Notes under the pieces: model-generated
Told to the model about the DNA's origin: nothing
Databases searched by the model: none
Seen by the model: only the letters and a program-made list of their open reading frames with translations
Assembly: GCA_963750715.1 (NCBI GenBank)
Contig: CAVVRP010000008.1
Location: 1-64,000, forward strand
Source: JAGVSR01 sp963750715
GTDB taxonomy: Bacteria > Pseudomonadota > Alphaproteobacteria > Rhizobiales > Hyphomicrobiaceae
Direction of reading: 5' to 3'
DNA: 64,000 bases
Made by a program: the position numbers and the translations under genes
Part shown: in pieces, positions 29,888-39,700 of the stretch
Layout of the letters: each line of letters opens with the position of its first letter
Numbering within the stretch: position 1 is the stretch's first letter

Positions 29888-29895
29888 TAATTTTG
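29888..29895 (+). promoter_or_regulatory. putative Bacteroidetes -7 box
   Basis: TAATTTTG matches TAnnTTTG and lies 25 bases before the ATG at 29921. No good -33 element is seen, so support is weak. Confidence 0.3.
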
Positions 29896-29920
29896 CACAT
29901 ATAATTTGAATTTCGAAAGA

Positions 29921-30232
29921 ATGAACTACAGATTGTCAAATATTCTGATCACTTTAATTTTCCCGGTATATCTGAATATTTTTACAATCAACACAGTCAG
30001 GTACAATACAGAAAGATTTGTACAGGAAAATCCACAATTATCCAGTGACGGTCAATATAACATTGACGACAAAATCTGTAATTCTTTTTATCCTGACGTT
30101 GATATTCCGGAATCCATTATATCAGGATACTTCGGGATGCTTATTTATAATGAATATCCGCAGATTATATCCGAAAATAAAGAATCAATTCTTTTGTTAA
30201 TGGATTTACCCCCTCCTGTATTTAATAGTTGA
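29921..30232 (+). CDS. small exported or membrane-attached hypothetical protein
   Basis: About 103 residues from ATG 29921 (a TTG at 29906 is an alternative start). One hydrophobic segment (ILITLIFPVYLNIFTI) near the N-terminus could be a signal or anchor. The rest is acidic and polar, ending LLLMDLPPPVFNS. I do not recognise it. It is followed after 48 bases by a small-HSP-like gene and htrA in the same direction, so it may belong to an envelope-stress unit. Confidence 0.45.
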   Translation: MNYRLSNILITLIFPVYLNIFTINTVRYNTERFVQENPQLSSDGQYNIDDKICNSFYPDVDIPESIISGYFGMLIYNEYPQIISENKESILLLMDLPPPVFNS

Positions 30233-30280
30233 TTTTTTGTCACTATTAATTTTTTTTACAAATAATTAAAAATCAAAACC

Positions 30281-30700
30281 ATGTATCAACAGGAGGTAAA
30301 TAATAACAGGATACCTGATCTAGGGCACGATTATATTCTCAGAAACAGGAATCATCTTGGAATAAACAGGCTGTCTTTTATCAGGGATAAATTTAAAGAT
30401 CAGCTCATGATTCTGGCTGAAAGCGAACAGATGATCAGCAAAGAAGTTTATGTATTTCTAAAGGGAAATATTCTGGTTATCGAAGCTCCGCTTAAAGTTG
30501 ATCTTGAAAAGCCATACAGAACCCATCTGATCGGGGGAAGAAGCCTGGATGATTTTAACAGAGAAGAATCAAGTATTAATTTCACTGAGGTAAGGCTTTC
30601 AAAAAAATATCATTATAATATTAAATCATTCGATTTAATCAAACCAGGATTGTTAAGAATTTTATTAAACTGTTGGATAGACGGATCAGAACAAAACTAA
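30281..30700 (+). CDS. small heat-shock (Hsp20)-like protein
   Basis: A 139-residue protein. Its middle reads as alternating beta strands (EVYVFLKGNILVIEAPLKV, then TEVRLSKKYHYNIKSFDLIKPGLLRILL), in the order seen in alpha-crystallin-like folds. There is no signal peptide. The neighbouring htrA gene, 25 bases downstream, supports a protein-quality role. The match is by fold pattern only; it could be an unrelated all-beta protein. Confidence 0.5.
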   Translation: MYQQEVNNNRIPDLGHDYILRNRNHLGINRLSFIRDKFKDQLMILAESEQMISKEVYVFLKGNILVIEAPLKVDLEKPYRTHLIGGRSLDDFNREESSINFTEVRLSKKYHYNIKSFDLIKPGLLRILLNCWIDGSEQN

Positions 30701-30724
30701 AAATAAATAATGGAGGAAAATAAA

Positions 30725-32239
30725 ATGAAACCTTTTCTTAAACTTTTGGCTGCTTCAATAATAGGAAGCGCACTTACTATCGCGGTTTTTATGATAACCG
30801 GGATAAACAAAAATGAATTGACAGTTTCTAAAGGCCAGAATAGTTTACCGGCTCAAAGAGCTGTTTATTCTGTCAAGGAAAGCGGTGAACTGGTACCGCT
30901 GGATTTTACAGGAGTCTCAAAGGAAGTCATGAATTCTGTTGTACACATTAAATCCATACATAAGATTTCTGCCAGAGAACAGTCTAATTATTTTGATCAA
31001 TTCGGAGATCCTTTCGGGGATGACTTTTTTAAATTTTTCTTCGGAGATCCCAACCAGGAAAGACAGCAAAGGAAACAGGCAGAGCCGTATGTTCAGGAGG
31101 GCACCGGATCGGGAGTGATCATCAACAGCAATGGGTACATTGTTACAAATAATCACGTCGTCGCAGATGCTGATGATATTGAAGTCACCCTGTATAATAA
31201 TGAGGTATATAAGGCAAAAATCATCGGTACAGATCCATCAACAGATATTGCTTTAATTCAGATTAAAAACGGGGATTTGCAGGCACTGCCGCTGGCAAAT
31301 TCTGACAATGTCGAGGTTGGCGAATGGGTACTGGCAATCGGTAATCCATTTAACCTTAACTCAACAGTTACAGCGGGTATTATTAGCGCAAAGGGCCGGA
31401 ATATAAATATCATCAATGATAAATCAGCAATCGAAGCTTTCATTCAGACCGATGCTGCAATCAATCCGGGCAACAGCGGTGGAGCGCTTGTAAACCTTAA
31501 CGGGGAACTGATTGGTATCAATACTGCAATAGCCAGTTTAACCGGATCATATATGGGATATGGTTTTGCAATACCTTCAAACATAGTAAGTAAGGTCGTT
31601 GAGGATATCATGAAGTACGGGGTGGTTCAAAGAGCTTACCTGGGAGTAATGATTCGTGATGTCAACGGAGAACTTGCGAAGGAGAAAAATCTTGAGGTTA
31701 ATGAAGGTGCATATGTCGACAGCCTGAGTGAAAACAGCTCTGCTGCTGAAGCTGGAATCAAAATTGGAGACGTTATTGTAAAAGTTGATGAGACACCGAT
31801 CGTTAAATCTGCCGATCTTCTTGAAAAAATTGGAACACATCGTCCGGGCGACAATGTCGATGTTGTAATAAACAGGAAAGGGAAAGAATTCACCTATTCA
31901 GTTACCCTTGCAAACCAGAAAGGGATGAAGAAACTTGTTGAAAAGGAGAAGCTTGATGTCCTTGATGTTCTGGGTGCAACTGTTGAAAATCTTGATGCGA
32001 ACACGGCAAAGAAACTTGGAATTGAAGGTGGTGCTGTTGTAAAAGAACTTCAAAATGGTGTTCTGAAAAGTCAGACAGATATGAGGGAAGGATTTATTAT
32101 TACCGGTGTTAATAAGACTAAAATTGGTTCTGTCGAGGATCTTAGGAAAGAACTGAAAAATGCAAAAGGAGGCATTATGCTGGAAGGGATCTATGAGAAT
32201 TATCCCGGCACTGTGTTCTATGCCTTTGGACTGGAATGA
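30725..32239 (+). CDS. degP: Do-family periplasmic serine protease HtrA/DegP
   Basis: 504 residues with an N-terminal membrane/signal segment (FLKLLAASIIGSALTIAVFM). The trypsin-like domain has the full triad: His144 in TNNHVV, Asp174 in STDIAL and Ser251 in NPGNSGGAL. Two PDZ domains follow (~290-390 and ~410-500). It degrades or refolds misfolded periplasmic proteins. Start: the ATG at 30710 overlaps a GGAGGAAA ribosome site that is well spaced for the ATG at 30725, so the latter is chosen. Confidence 0.93.
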   Translation: MKPFLKLLAASIIGSALTIAVFMITGINKNELTVSKGQNSLPAQRAVYSVKESGELVPLDFTGVSKEVMNSVVHIKSIHKISAREQSNYFDQFGDPFGDDFFKFFFGDPNQERQQRKQAEPYVQEGTGSGVIINSNGYIVTNNHVVADADDIEVTLYNNEVYKAKIIGTDPSTDIALIQIKNGDLQALPLANSDNVEVGEWVLAIGNPFNLNSTVTAGIISAKGRNINIINDKSAIEAFIQTDAAINPGNSGGALVNLNGELIGINTAIASLTGSYMGYGFAIPSNIVSKVVEDIMKYGVVQRAYLGVMIRDVNGELAKEKNLEVNEGAYVDSLSENSSAAEAGIKIGDVIVKVDETPIVKSADLLEKIGTHRPGDNVDVVINRKGKEFTYSVTLANQKGMKKLVEKEKLDVLDVLGATVENLDANTAKKLGIEGGAVVKELQNGVLKSQTDMREGFIITGVNKTKIGSVEDLRKELKNAKGGIMLEGIYENYPGTVFYAFGLE

Positions 32240-32395
32240 GGAGAGTGAACCGTGAGCAGTGAAGAGTGAGCAGTGAAGAGTGAAGAGGGAAAGAGGTAGT
32301 GAGGGGGCGAATGGGCGATGGGGCGAATGGGCGAGGGGGAGAGAAAGAGAGAAAGAGAGAAAGAGGGAAAGTGGGATAGATAAATGTTAATATTA
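32240..32395. repeat. purine-rich degenerate repeat tract
   Basis: A run of related words with no coding character: GTGAGCAGTGAAGAGTGAGCAGTGAAGAGTGAAGAG, then gggcgaatgggcgatggggcgaatgggcgag, then gagaaagagagaaagag. It occupies the gap after htrA. A related GAGTCGT tract occurs at 36646. Confidence 0.7.
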
Positions 32396-32430
32396 AATAA
32401 TCGCCCTGATGTAGAGTCAGGGCGATTATT
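32396..32430. terminator. strong hairpin terminator, 14-bp perfect stem
   Basis: AATAATCGCCCTGA (32396-32409) pairs perfectly with TCAGGGCGATTATT (32417-32430) around a 7-base loop and is followed by TTTAT. The A-rich and T-rich flanks let it act in both directions, between htrA and the minus-strand permease remnant. Confidence 0.85.
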
Positions 32431-32595
32431 TTTATGTGGATGAAGTCTCTAATTTTTAATATTTTTAAGTCCCTGGATCAATGAGGTAAGGAGGTTGGAT
32501 TAGCTGAACCCGGAACTTGTATCTTCTACCTTGCAGACTGTATCTTGTACCCTGTATCATTTACCCCGGAACTCGAAACTCGAAACCATTTCCCC
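32431..32595. repeat. CTTGTA/CGAAACT-type degenerate repeats
   Basis: After the terminator, the stretch 32510-32587 is made of variants of two words: (A)CTTGTATCTTCTACCTTG / TATCTTGTACCCTGTATC and CGGAACT / CGAAACTCGAAACC. No gene is seen. The first word resembles the reverse complement of the repeat at 27611. Confidence 0.55.
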
Positions 32596-33468
32596 CTATT
32601 CCGTCCTTAAACTCTCGGCGGGATTTCTTATTGAGGCCGAATAAGATACATAGCTGACTGTTAATAAGGCAATTAATAGAACAATGATCCCAATAATTAT
32701 CAAGTACAGGACAAAGAGGCCCGGATTGAAATCGACACGATAAGCAAAGTTCTGCAGCCACTGGTTGATTCCAAAATACATAGGGATTGAAAAGACAGCC
32801 GATATGGCCAGTAATTTTATTGTTTCACTTGATAGTAGATACATAATAATCCCGGTGGAAGCACCTGCTGTTTTTCGGATCCCAATCTCTTTAGTACGCT
32901 GGGCTGTACTGAACGAAATCAATCCCAGTAAGCCAAGACAAGAAATAAAAATCGAAAGAATAGAAAACACAAAAAGAATCTGACCTGTGCGTCTTTCCGG
33001 CTCAAAAAGTTTTCCGAATTCATCATCCAACCAAAAATATTCGAACGGATAACGCTGATTGAAATCCTCCCACGTCTTCTTAATGAAATCTATAGTTTTT
33101 GGAATGTCTCCTCCCTCAAGTCTTACAGTAATATATCCTTCCCAGTTACCCCGCATAAAATGGAATATCATAGGATGTATATCTTCATGCATGGATTCGT
33201 AATGGAAATCCTTTACTACCCCTATTACCGGTAAAAACTTATCCTGCGCAGGTGTGTCTCCGGGTTCAACGAAATGTGTGGCAAGGGGATCATTAAGTCC
33301 AAGAGATTTAACTGTTGCTTCGTTAATTACAACTGCAAAGGTATCGGTCGGCATATCTGATGAAAAGAATCGGCCTTCTTTCAACTCAAGTCCAAGGATA
33401 TTGATTAAAGTGTAACCCGGATGCCTGATCAAATTACGGATGGCAACTTTTATGATATTGGATAACAT
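32596..33468 (-). pseudogene. MacB/FtsX-type ABC permease with large internal in-frame deletion
   Basis: The first ~22 residues (MLSNIIKVAIRNLIRHPGYTLINILG) are the canonical start of an ~800-residue FtsX-like permease. The sequence then jumps directly to LELKEGRFFSSDMP, the second periplasmic MacB_PCD domain. It ends with the last FtsX segment of three helices (LFVFSILSIFISCLGLLGL, TKEIGIRKTAGAS and the C-terminal pair). The middle of the protein, roughly 450-500 residues, is missing without loss of frame. It cannot make a normal four-helix permease and is likely non-functional. Start chosen at ATG 33468, the family start. Confidence 0.75.
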
Positions 33469-33577
33469 GCAGACAGGGATTAATAAATTAAAAGACGAAA
33501 ATAACCTCAAGATGATGCAAATTAATAGAATTTATTGATTGATAAGTAACTATCTATCACAGTATCCTGGTGAACTC

Positions 33578-35086
33578 TTACCCCATCATTTCAAAGTCTA
33601 TCCCGAGACGTTTAAGTGCATAACCAGTCTCACGGATCCAATCCCCGTAACCTGTTATCCAGTGAAAACCGGGCATCCGCTGTGCAAGAATTTTACTTTC
33701 ACAGTTAAAACTTATGTCAATCTGTGAACGACAGATATCCATGAATGGATTATCAGTTATACTGCCTTTAAGTCCAAGGTAGTGACTGACAAGGAAATCT
33801 GGGATTATATTTGTGACAGTCTGTCCGAGTTTCATTTCCACTTTAGGAGCTGCACCATAATCGGATTCAAAATGGGTGAGGATCCTTGCAGGTTCCGGAT
33901 TTTTACCATCCATGCACCTTGGTGCGGTACAGTGGGCAAGCGTAATAATACCGTCATGTGGATATGTCGGATCATTAAGGAACGATGGTTTGCCGCTGAT
34001 GTTAGCCAGCAATATGCCGGCCGGAACCACTACAAAATCTGATTCACAGAAGGATGGGTAACCTGAATCATTCAGCAGGCTCAGGGTCAGACAGGCTGAA
34101 GTTTCAGCCATTGGCATAATTGTACCCATACAGCCGTTAATTGTTAATGAGCGGCAATTTTCCTTATCCATAATTCGCCTGAAAACATCTTCAAGTAAAA
34201 ATGCATTGTCAACAAACTGACGTTTGGTTTCCAGTTTAATGCCTGCATCCTGAAGGTATTCTTCGGCTCTTTTTTCTGCACGCCTTATAGCTGCCCTGTC
34301 AGAGTGAACTTCCTTAATGAGATTGCCCAGGTCATCATATGAATAAGATAATATCCTGAACCTGAATTTTTCTTCAATCAGCCGGGGGACAACCCCTTCG
34401 GGCTGCGCCCAGGCTCCAGCTCCACCAATTGCAATGATTTTGGTATCAAGTGTGTTGTGCAATCCGCACAAGGCTCTTAACCTCCATAGTATTTCATCCT
34501 GGCTGTCAATTATAACATCATCTTCATCTACGCCAGCAACAGCGAGCTTATCGGTGTGCTGACGCAGAAACCGGGGACTGATGATTTCATACCACAGATA
34601 TACCGGACCGGATTTATGCCGGCAGAAAAGGATCATATCCTTATTCATTTTGTTTAGTGCATCGAAAATATCCATCCATCCTCCGGCAGCATATACAAGG
34701 AATGTGTCGACTGTTCCCAGATTTCCAGTGGCATTCAATTCATTAACATTACGGATACCGGAAACAGGAAGGAATGTAACAGGAAAATCTGCCTGTGATC
34801 TGAGTTTATCAAGTTCCACAGTGATCCTGGCAATTTCATCTTCTGCAGCCTGTTCGGTATGAATACCACCCCATGAACGCCAGCTGGTCTGAAACTGATA
34901 TTCCGGTGTATCATAAATTAACAACGGCTTTACAACCAGGGGACGACGGATGATGCCCTGAGTTTCTTCCCTGTTAAGTCCGGACAGCAAAGGCCATGTA
35001 AGACCTGAAAGTGCAACTACGGAAAGAGTCGATCCTCCCATCGTTTTAATAAAATCCCTTCTTGTCACCCCTTCCGGATTTTTCAT
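33578..35086 (-). CDS. Tat-exported L-fucose/arabinose isomerase-like protein
   Basis: About 502 residues. The N-terminus has a Tat signal (TRRDFIKTMGGSTLSVVALSG). The body matches the FucI/AraA fold: an N-terminal Rossmann-like region, then a C-terminal part with AETSACL (Glu), CESDF (Asp), SGKPSFLNDPT and LAHCTAPR (His), positions that correspond to the Mn2+ ligands of fucose isomerase. It would interconvert an aldose and ketose, or bind a sugar, in the periplasm. Start at 35086 because GGAGGGA lies a few bases upstream; the longer frame to 35134 has no such site. Export of a sugar isomerase is unusual. Confidence 0.75.
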   Translation of the reverse strand: MKNPEGVTRRDFIKTMGGSTLSVVALSGLTWPLLSGLNREETQGIIRRPLVVKPLLIYDTPEYQFQTSWRSWGGIHTEQAAEDEIARITVELDKLRSQADFPVTFLPVSGIRNVNELNATGNLGTVDTFLVYAAGGWMDIFDALNKMNKDMILFCRHKSGPVYLWYEIISPRFLRQHTDKLAVAGVDEDDVIIDSQDEILWRLRALCGLHNTLDTKIIAIGGAGAWAQPEGVVPRLIEEKFRFRILSYSYDDLGNLIKEVHSDRAAIRRAEKRAEEYLQDAGIKLETKRQFVDNAFLLEDVFRRIMDKENCRSLTINGCMGTIMPMAETSACLTLSLLNDSGYPSFCESDFVVVPAGILLANISGKPSFLNDPTYPHDGIITLAHCTAPRCMDGKNPEPARILTHFESDYGAAPKVEMKLGQTVTNIIPDFLVSHYLGLKGSITDNPFMDICRSQIDISFNCESKILAQRMPGFHWITGYGDWIRETGYALKRLGIDFEMMG

Positions 35087-35248
35087 GTCGTTCCCTCCGG
35101 ACGGACAACACTGATGAGTATGTAAGTTGTTCATTTTGTTGTTTTTATAAGTTTATTAAATTTTCTTCTAAAATTAACTTCTAACCTTTTTATTACTTCT
35201 TATAACTGATCGAGATCCCTGACTGACTATTCGGAGCGTATATTGTTC

Positions 35249-35855
35249 TCAGTCCTGGTTCATTCTCAATAAACCTACAAACTCTGCAATCCCGGATGTC
35301 CTGTTCAGATCTGATACATTATGTGCCGTGAAACATCCTCCTTTTTCCAGTTTTGGAAGTACGGCTTTAATATAATTTGTAAGCCAGTATTTATCAGCAT
35401 CGCAGAACACAAAGTCGAAAGGACCCTGGAGCTCAGGGACAAGTTTGTGTGCATCGGCCAGTCTTGCATCAATATATTCTGAAACGCCTGCTTCTTTAAA
35501 ATTTTCAACTGCCTCCCTGTACCTTTCTTCATCAATATCAATTGTAATCAGTTTTCCCCCGGTCTTTGAGAGTGCCCAGGCCATCCAGATCCCGGAGTGC
35601 CCGGTGGAAGTCCCGATTTCAAGGCACTTAGTATAATTATTTTCAATTATCAGATCATATAGAATCTTTCCATCTGATGCAGCTACATTCATGTCACGCC
35701 AGCTGTATTTATGGCTGTCGAGGAATTTCTTAACCTTTTCATCAAGATTGCTTTGATTTGCCGGATCCTGTGAGAATGTTGGAATAGCAATTATTTATTA
35801 GAAGAAAATTGAATAATAACAGGATTATAGCCACGTCAGTTGCAACTTTTTTCAT
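35249..35855 (-). CDS. exported O-methyltransferase, one frameshift
   Basis: The main frame (from 35692) is a class I SAM-dependent O-methyltransferase of the catechol-OMT type: LEIGTSTGHSGIW (SAM glycine loop), ITIDID, and FVFCDADKYWLTNY (metal/acceptor region). The frame continues upstream of that ATG as SQDPANQSNLDEKVKKFLD ... YSWRDMN, typical of the family. It then hits a stop, while a shifted frame gives a signal peptide from ATG 35855 (KKVATDVAIILLLFNFLLINNC). One indel near 35785-35800 reconnects the two. It would be a periplasmic or lipid-anchored methyltransferase-fold protein, where SAM supply is unclear. Confidence 0.7.
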
Positions 35856-35999
35856 TTTACTTTTTTCGTTTTAATTTCTTCATTATTGAATAAAAGTTAT
35901 AAACCAGCTAATATTCCGAAATAAATCTAATAAATTTCGGGCTTATTTTAATTCCCCGGTCTGAAAGAAAATTGAGTAGTCTATTATTTAAGGACATAT

Positions 36000-36647
36000 A
36001 TGCCAAAAGCTGAACCACGTTCAAACAAATCATTATCGAAAATAAAAGAGCTTTATTTACATTATAAAGAGAGAGGTCTTTACCGATATGTAGGCAGGAA
36101 TGTGCTAAAAATTCTATTTTTTTATGCGATTTTTGTCGTAATAATATATTTTGTCGGCAAGTATCTGCTTGACTACAATAAGATTTTCCAATATGCCCTG
36201 GACAAATTAAGTGACCGTTCTGCACTCCTGGTGTTTTTTCTATCCGAATCTTTTCTGGGACTAGTACCGGTAGATCTGTTTGTGATCTGGACACTTAAGT
36301 TTGAATCGCCGGTAATCTACCTGGCACTCCTGGGAATTCTGTCATATGCGGGAGGAATAATTTCATATTTTATTGGTCTCTGGATTTCCAGAAGGCCCCG
36401 AATTAGATCATATACTGAAAGACAATTGCAAGGTTATATTGAGTTCACCCGTAAATGGGGAGGAGCTTTTATAGTTATTGCCGCATTATTTCCATTTTCA
36501 CCGTTTTCTATGGTAACTATAGCTGTAACTATGCTTCATTACCCGTTTAAAAATTTTCTTTTGTTTGGAACAGCCCGGCTGGTCAGGTTTGTCATTCAGG
36601 GGATATTGTTTTTCAATATATTAAATGTGGATGCATGGATTATCTGA
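36000..36647 (+). CDS. VTT/DedA-like inner-membrane protein
   Basis: 215 residues with about five hydrophobic segments: ILFFYAIFVVIIYFVG, ALLVFFLSESFLGLVPVD, VIYLALLGILSYAGGIISYFIG, GGAFIVIAALFPFSPFSMV and the C-terminal FVIQGILFFNIL. The ESFLGLVPVD and FPFSPFSM re-entrant segments match the VTT (SNARE-associated/DedA) family, members of which act in lipid scrambling or polyprenyl-phosphate recycling. Specific function unknown. It starts with no clear partner upstream and is followed by a short repeat tract. Confidence 0.7.
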   Translation: MPKAEPRSNKSLSKIKELYLHYKERGLYRYVGRNVLKILFFYAIFVVIIYFVGKYLLDYNKIFQYALDKLSDRSALLVFFLSESFLGLVPVDLFVIWTLKFESPVIYLALLGILSYAGGIISYFIGLWISRRPRIRSYTERQLQGYIEFTRKWGGAFIVIAALFPFSPFSMVTIAVTMLHYPFKNFLLFGTARLVRFVIQGILFFNILNVDAWII

Positions 36648-36679
36648 GTCGTGAGTCGTGAGTCGTGAAGCGTGAGACG
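36646..36679. repeat. GAGTCGT tandem tract
   Basis: Three near-perfect GAGTCGT units, followed by degenerate GAAGCGTGAGAC, begin within the stop codon of the VTT-family gene. The word style matches the GTGAGCAGTGAAGAG tract after htrA at 32240. Confidence 0.65.
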
Positions 36680-36742
36680 GGAATGCTACTTTTATTTATA
36701 ACTATGCAGAAAAATATTAAATAAACAAATCTGAAATTATAA

Positions 36743-39700
36743 ATGACAACCAAGCAAGCTGTCAACAAACTATTAAGGGCTTTTGTGTTTATTATTCCAA
36801 TCGCAATGAGCCTTGTTTTTTTAAACTGTCACAGGCAAAGTGAAATCAGTCTGGAAAAATACAATCAGATTCAGAAAGGCTTCCTAACGCTACAGGATAC
36901 CAATAAAGTCTGGTGTTATTATTACTGGATCGGGGATGATATCTCCATTGAAGGGGTTACGAAGGATATGGAATCTATGAAAGAATTTGGTATTGGGGCT
37001 GTCTTGATTGGCAATATTAATCCTGATGAAGCAGACGGTCCTGTTCCGCTCTTCAGCGATGAATGGTGGGATATTATTGTTCATGCCGTTAACGAGGGAC
37101 ACAGGCTTGGCATTGACATTGGCTTCTTCAACTGTCCGGGTTGGTCCCAGAGTGGTGGTCCATGGGTTGGATATGACAAAGCCATGAGGCATCTTGTTTA
37201 TTCTGAAGCAAAAGTTCAGGGACCAGTCAAAATTCATCTTAACCTGAAGAAGCCTGAAGAAGAATTTCAGGACACCTATGTACTGGCCTTTAAGTCGTTA
37301 GAATCTGAAAATAATAGGCTTAAGGCTGACAATGTGAAGCTAAGAACAACTCCGGTTGTACCCGATCCCGGAAAATGGTTTGATAATGATACATCAACAG
37401 CGGCACTCTTTTCATTGACAGAAAATGCTACGTATACAGTTGATATTTCATCCAAAGAGAAAATACTTGCCAGGAGTCTGATCCTTTATCCGGCCAGGCC
37501 ACAGTTCTTATGCAATGTAGAGTTATATGCATTACTGGATGGTGATTATAAGATGATTAAATCCTTTACATTCGACCGCAGCAATACAGGTGTAAACGTA
37601 GGACCTGTAACTCATGGCCCTCTTGCCCTTGCGATCCCTGAAACAAATTCAGGGAATTTCAGGCTTGTGTGTTCAAATTTCGTAAGCAATGAAAAAAAAG
37701 CAGGCTTTTCCGAAATCATTATTACTGAGGAACAGATTTTTGAAAAATATATTGAGAAATCGCTCGGCAAAATGCACCCTACACCATTTCCGTTATTTGA
37801 TTCATACTTATGGCAACCGCAAGAAGAGGTTTCTGATAAAAGCCTGTTAATCTCGGAAGTCTTTGATATTAGTGATCAAATGGATGAAAAAGGTACTTTA
37901 ATCTGGGAGGTTCCGGAAGGAAATTGGACTATCCTTCGGGTAGGTATGACTCCTACGGGAACAAAAAACTCTCCCTCCGCACCCCAGGGCAAAGGGTACG
38001 AGATTGACAAAGCAAACTCTGAACTGGCGCATTTTCATTTTGATCAGTTCATCGGAGAGATTCTGAAAAGAATCCCTCAGGAAAGCCGGTCTGCATTTAA
38101 GTATGTCATTGCCGACAGTTATGAAATGGGATCGCAGAACTGGACCGATGGATTCGGCGACAAATTCAAATCACGGTATGGTTATGATCCGATCAGGTAT
38201 CTCCCTGTTTTTTCAGGCCGTATTGTAGGAAGCGTCGAGGAATCGGAACGATTCTTATGGGACTTAAGACGGGCAGTAGCCGACGATATTGCATACGAAT
38301 ATGTCGGCGGATTAAGAAAGGCCAGCAATGAAAAGGGCCTGAAGATATGGCTCGAGAACTACGGCCACTGGGGTTTCCCGGGTGAATTCCTGATGTACGG
38401 CGGACAATCTGACCTGGTCAGCGGTGAATTCTGGAATGAAGGCACACTGGGAGATATAGAATGCAAATCAGCTTCCTCTGCCGCTCATATGTATGGAAAA
38501 ACAATTATTTCTGCCGAATCTTTTACGGCAGGTATGCAATCCTATAAGAGGCACCCTGCCTTGCTCAAAAAACGCGGAGACTGGAGCTTTACGGAAGGAA
38601 TTAACCACATAGTTCTTCATGTGGTCATTCAGCAACCCGATGATAAAAGGATTCCAGGCATAAATGCATGGTTCTCCACGGAATTTAACAGGCACAATAC
38701 CTGGTTCAAAGAGGGAAAGTTCTGGGTCGATTACCTGCGCAGATGCCAGAATATGCTTCAACAGGGGAAATATGTGGCTGATGTATGCTATTTTATTGGA
38801 GAAGACGTCCCCAAAATGACCGGTACCAGGAATCCTGAACTTCCCAATGGCTATTCCTATGACTACATCAATGCAGAGGTTATTCTGACACGCCTGACTG
38901 TCAAAAACGGCCGGTTTGTCCTACCCGATGGGATGTCATATAAACTCCTTGTGCTTCCTGATCTAAAAACCATGCGCCCGCAAGTCCTTGCGAGAATCGA
39001 AGAACTTGTTAAACAGGGAGGAGCTGTTCTGGGCCCCAAGCCTACAGGATCACCAAGTCTCCAGGATTATCCTGCTTGTGATGCTAAGGTTAAGGATATT
39101 GCCGGCAGATTATGGGCCGGCGAATATAAAGATGGAAAACTGACGCATGCCTGTGGAAAAGGCTACCTATTGGATGGAATGAGTATCCAGGAAGCACTTG
39201 ATTTGCTTAATGTGACCAAAGATCTGGATCTGAGGGCAGACGTACCTGTTCTCTGGACGCACAGAAGCCTTGCTGGTATGGAGATATATTTTCTCACCAA
39301 TAGTTCTGAAGAGGAATTTAATCTAGATATTTCCTTTCGCGTGAATGGGCTCAAGCCTCAGCTGTGGGATGCTGTAACAGGTGAAATTCACTTGCTGAAT
39401 CAATTTACCAGTTCTGATGAAAGAACAGTGGTTCCCATTAATCTGAAATCGTTGCAGAGTTGGTTCATGGTATTTACCAACAAATCGAACGAAAAAACCA
39501 GCATGGGGTATGAAGAGAACTTCCCGCAGCCGGAAACCATCCTGACCATAGAAGGTGACTGGACCCTTGATTTTCAAAACAAAATAATCGGACCACAGGA
39601 ACCTGAGGTTATTAAGTCTCTGGGCGACTGGACAAATTCTGAAAATAAAAAAATTCGTTATTATTCCGGAACAGCGAGCTATAAAATTAGCTTTAATATC

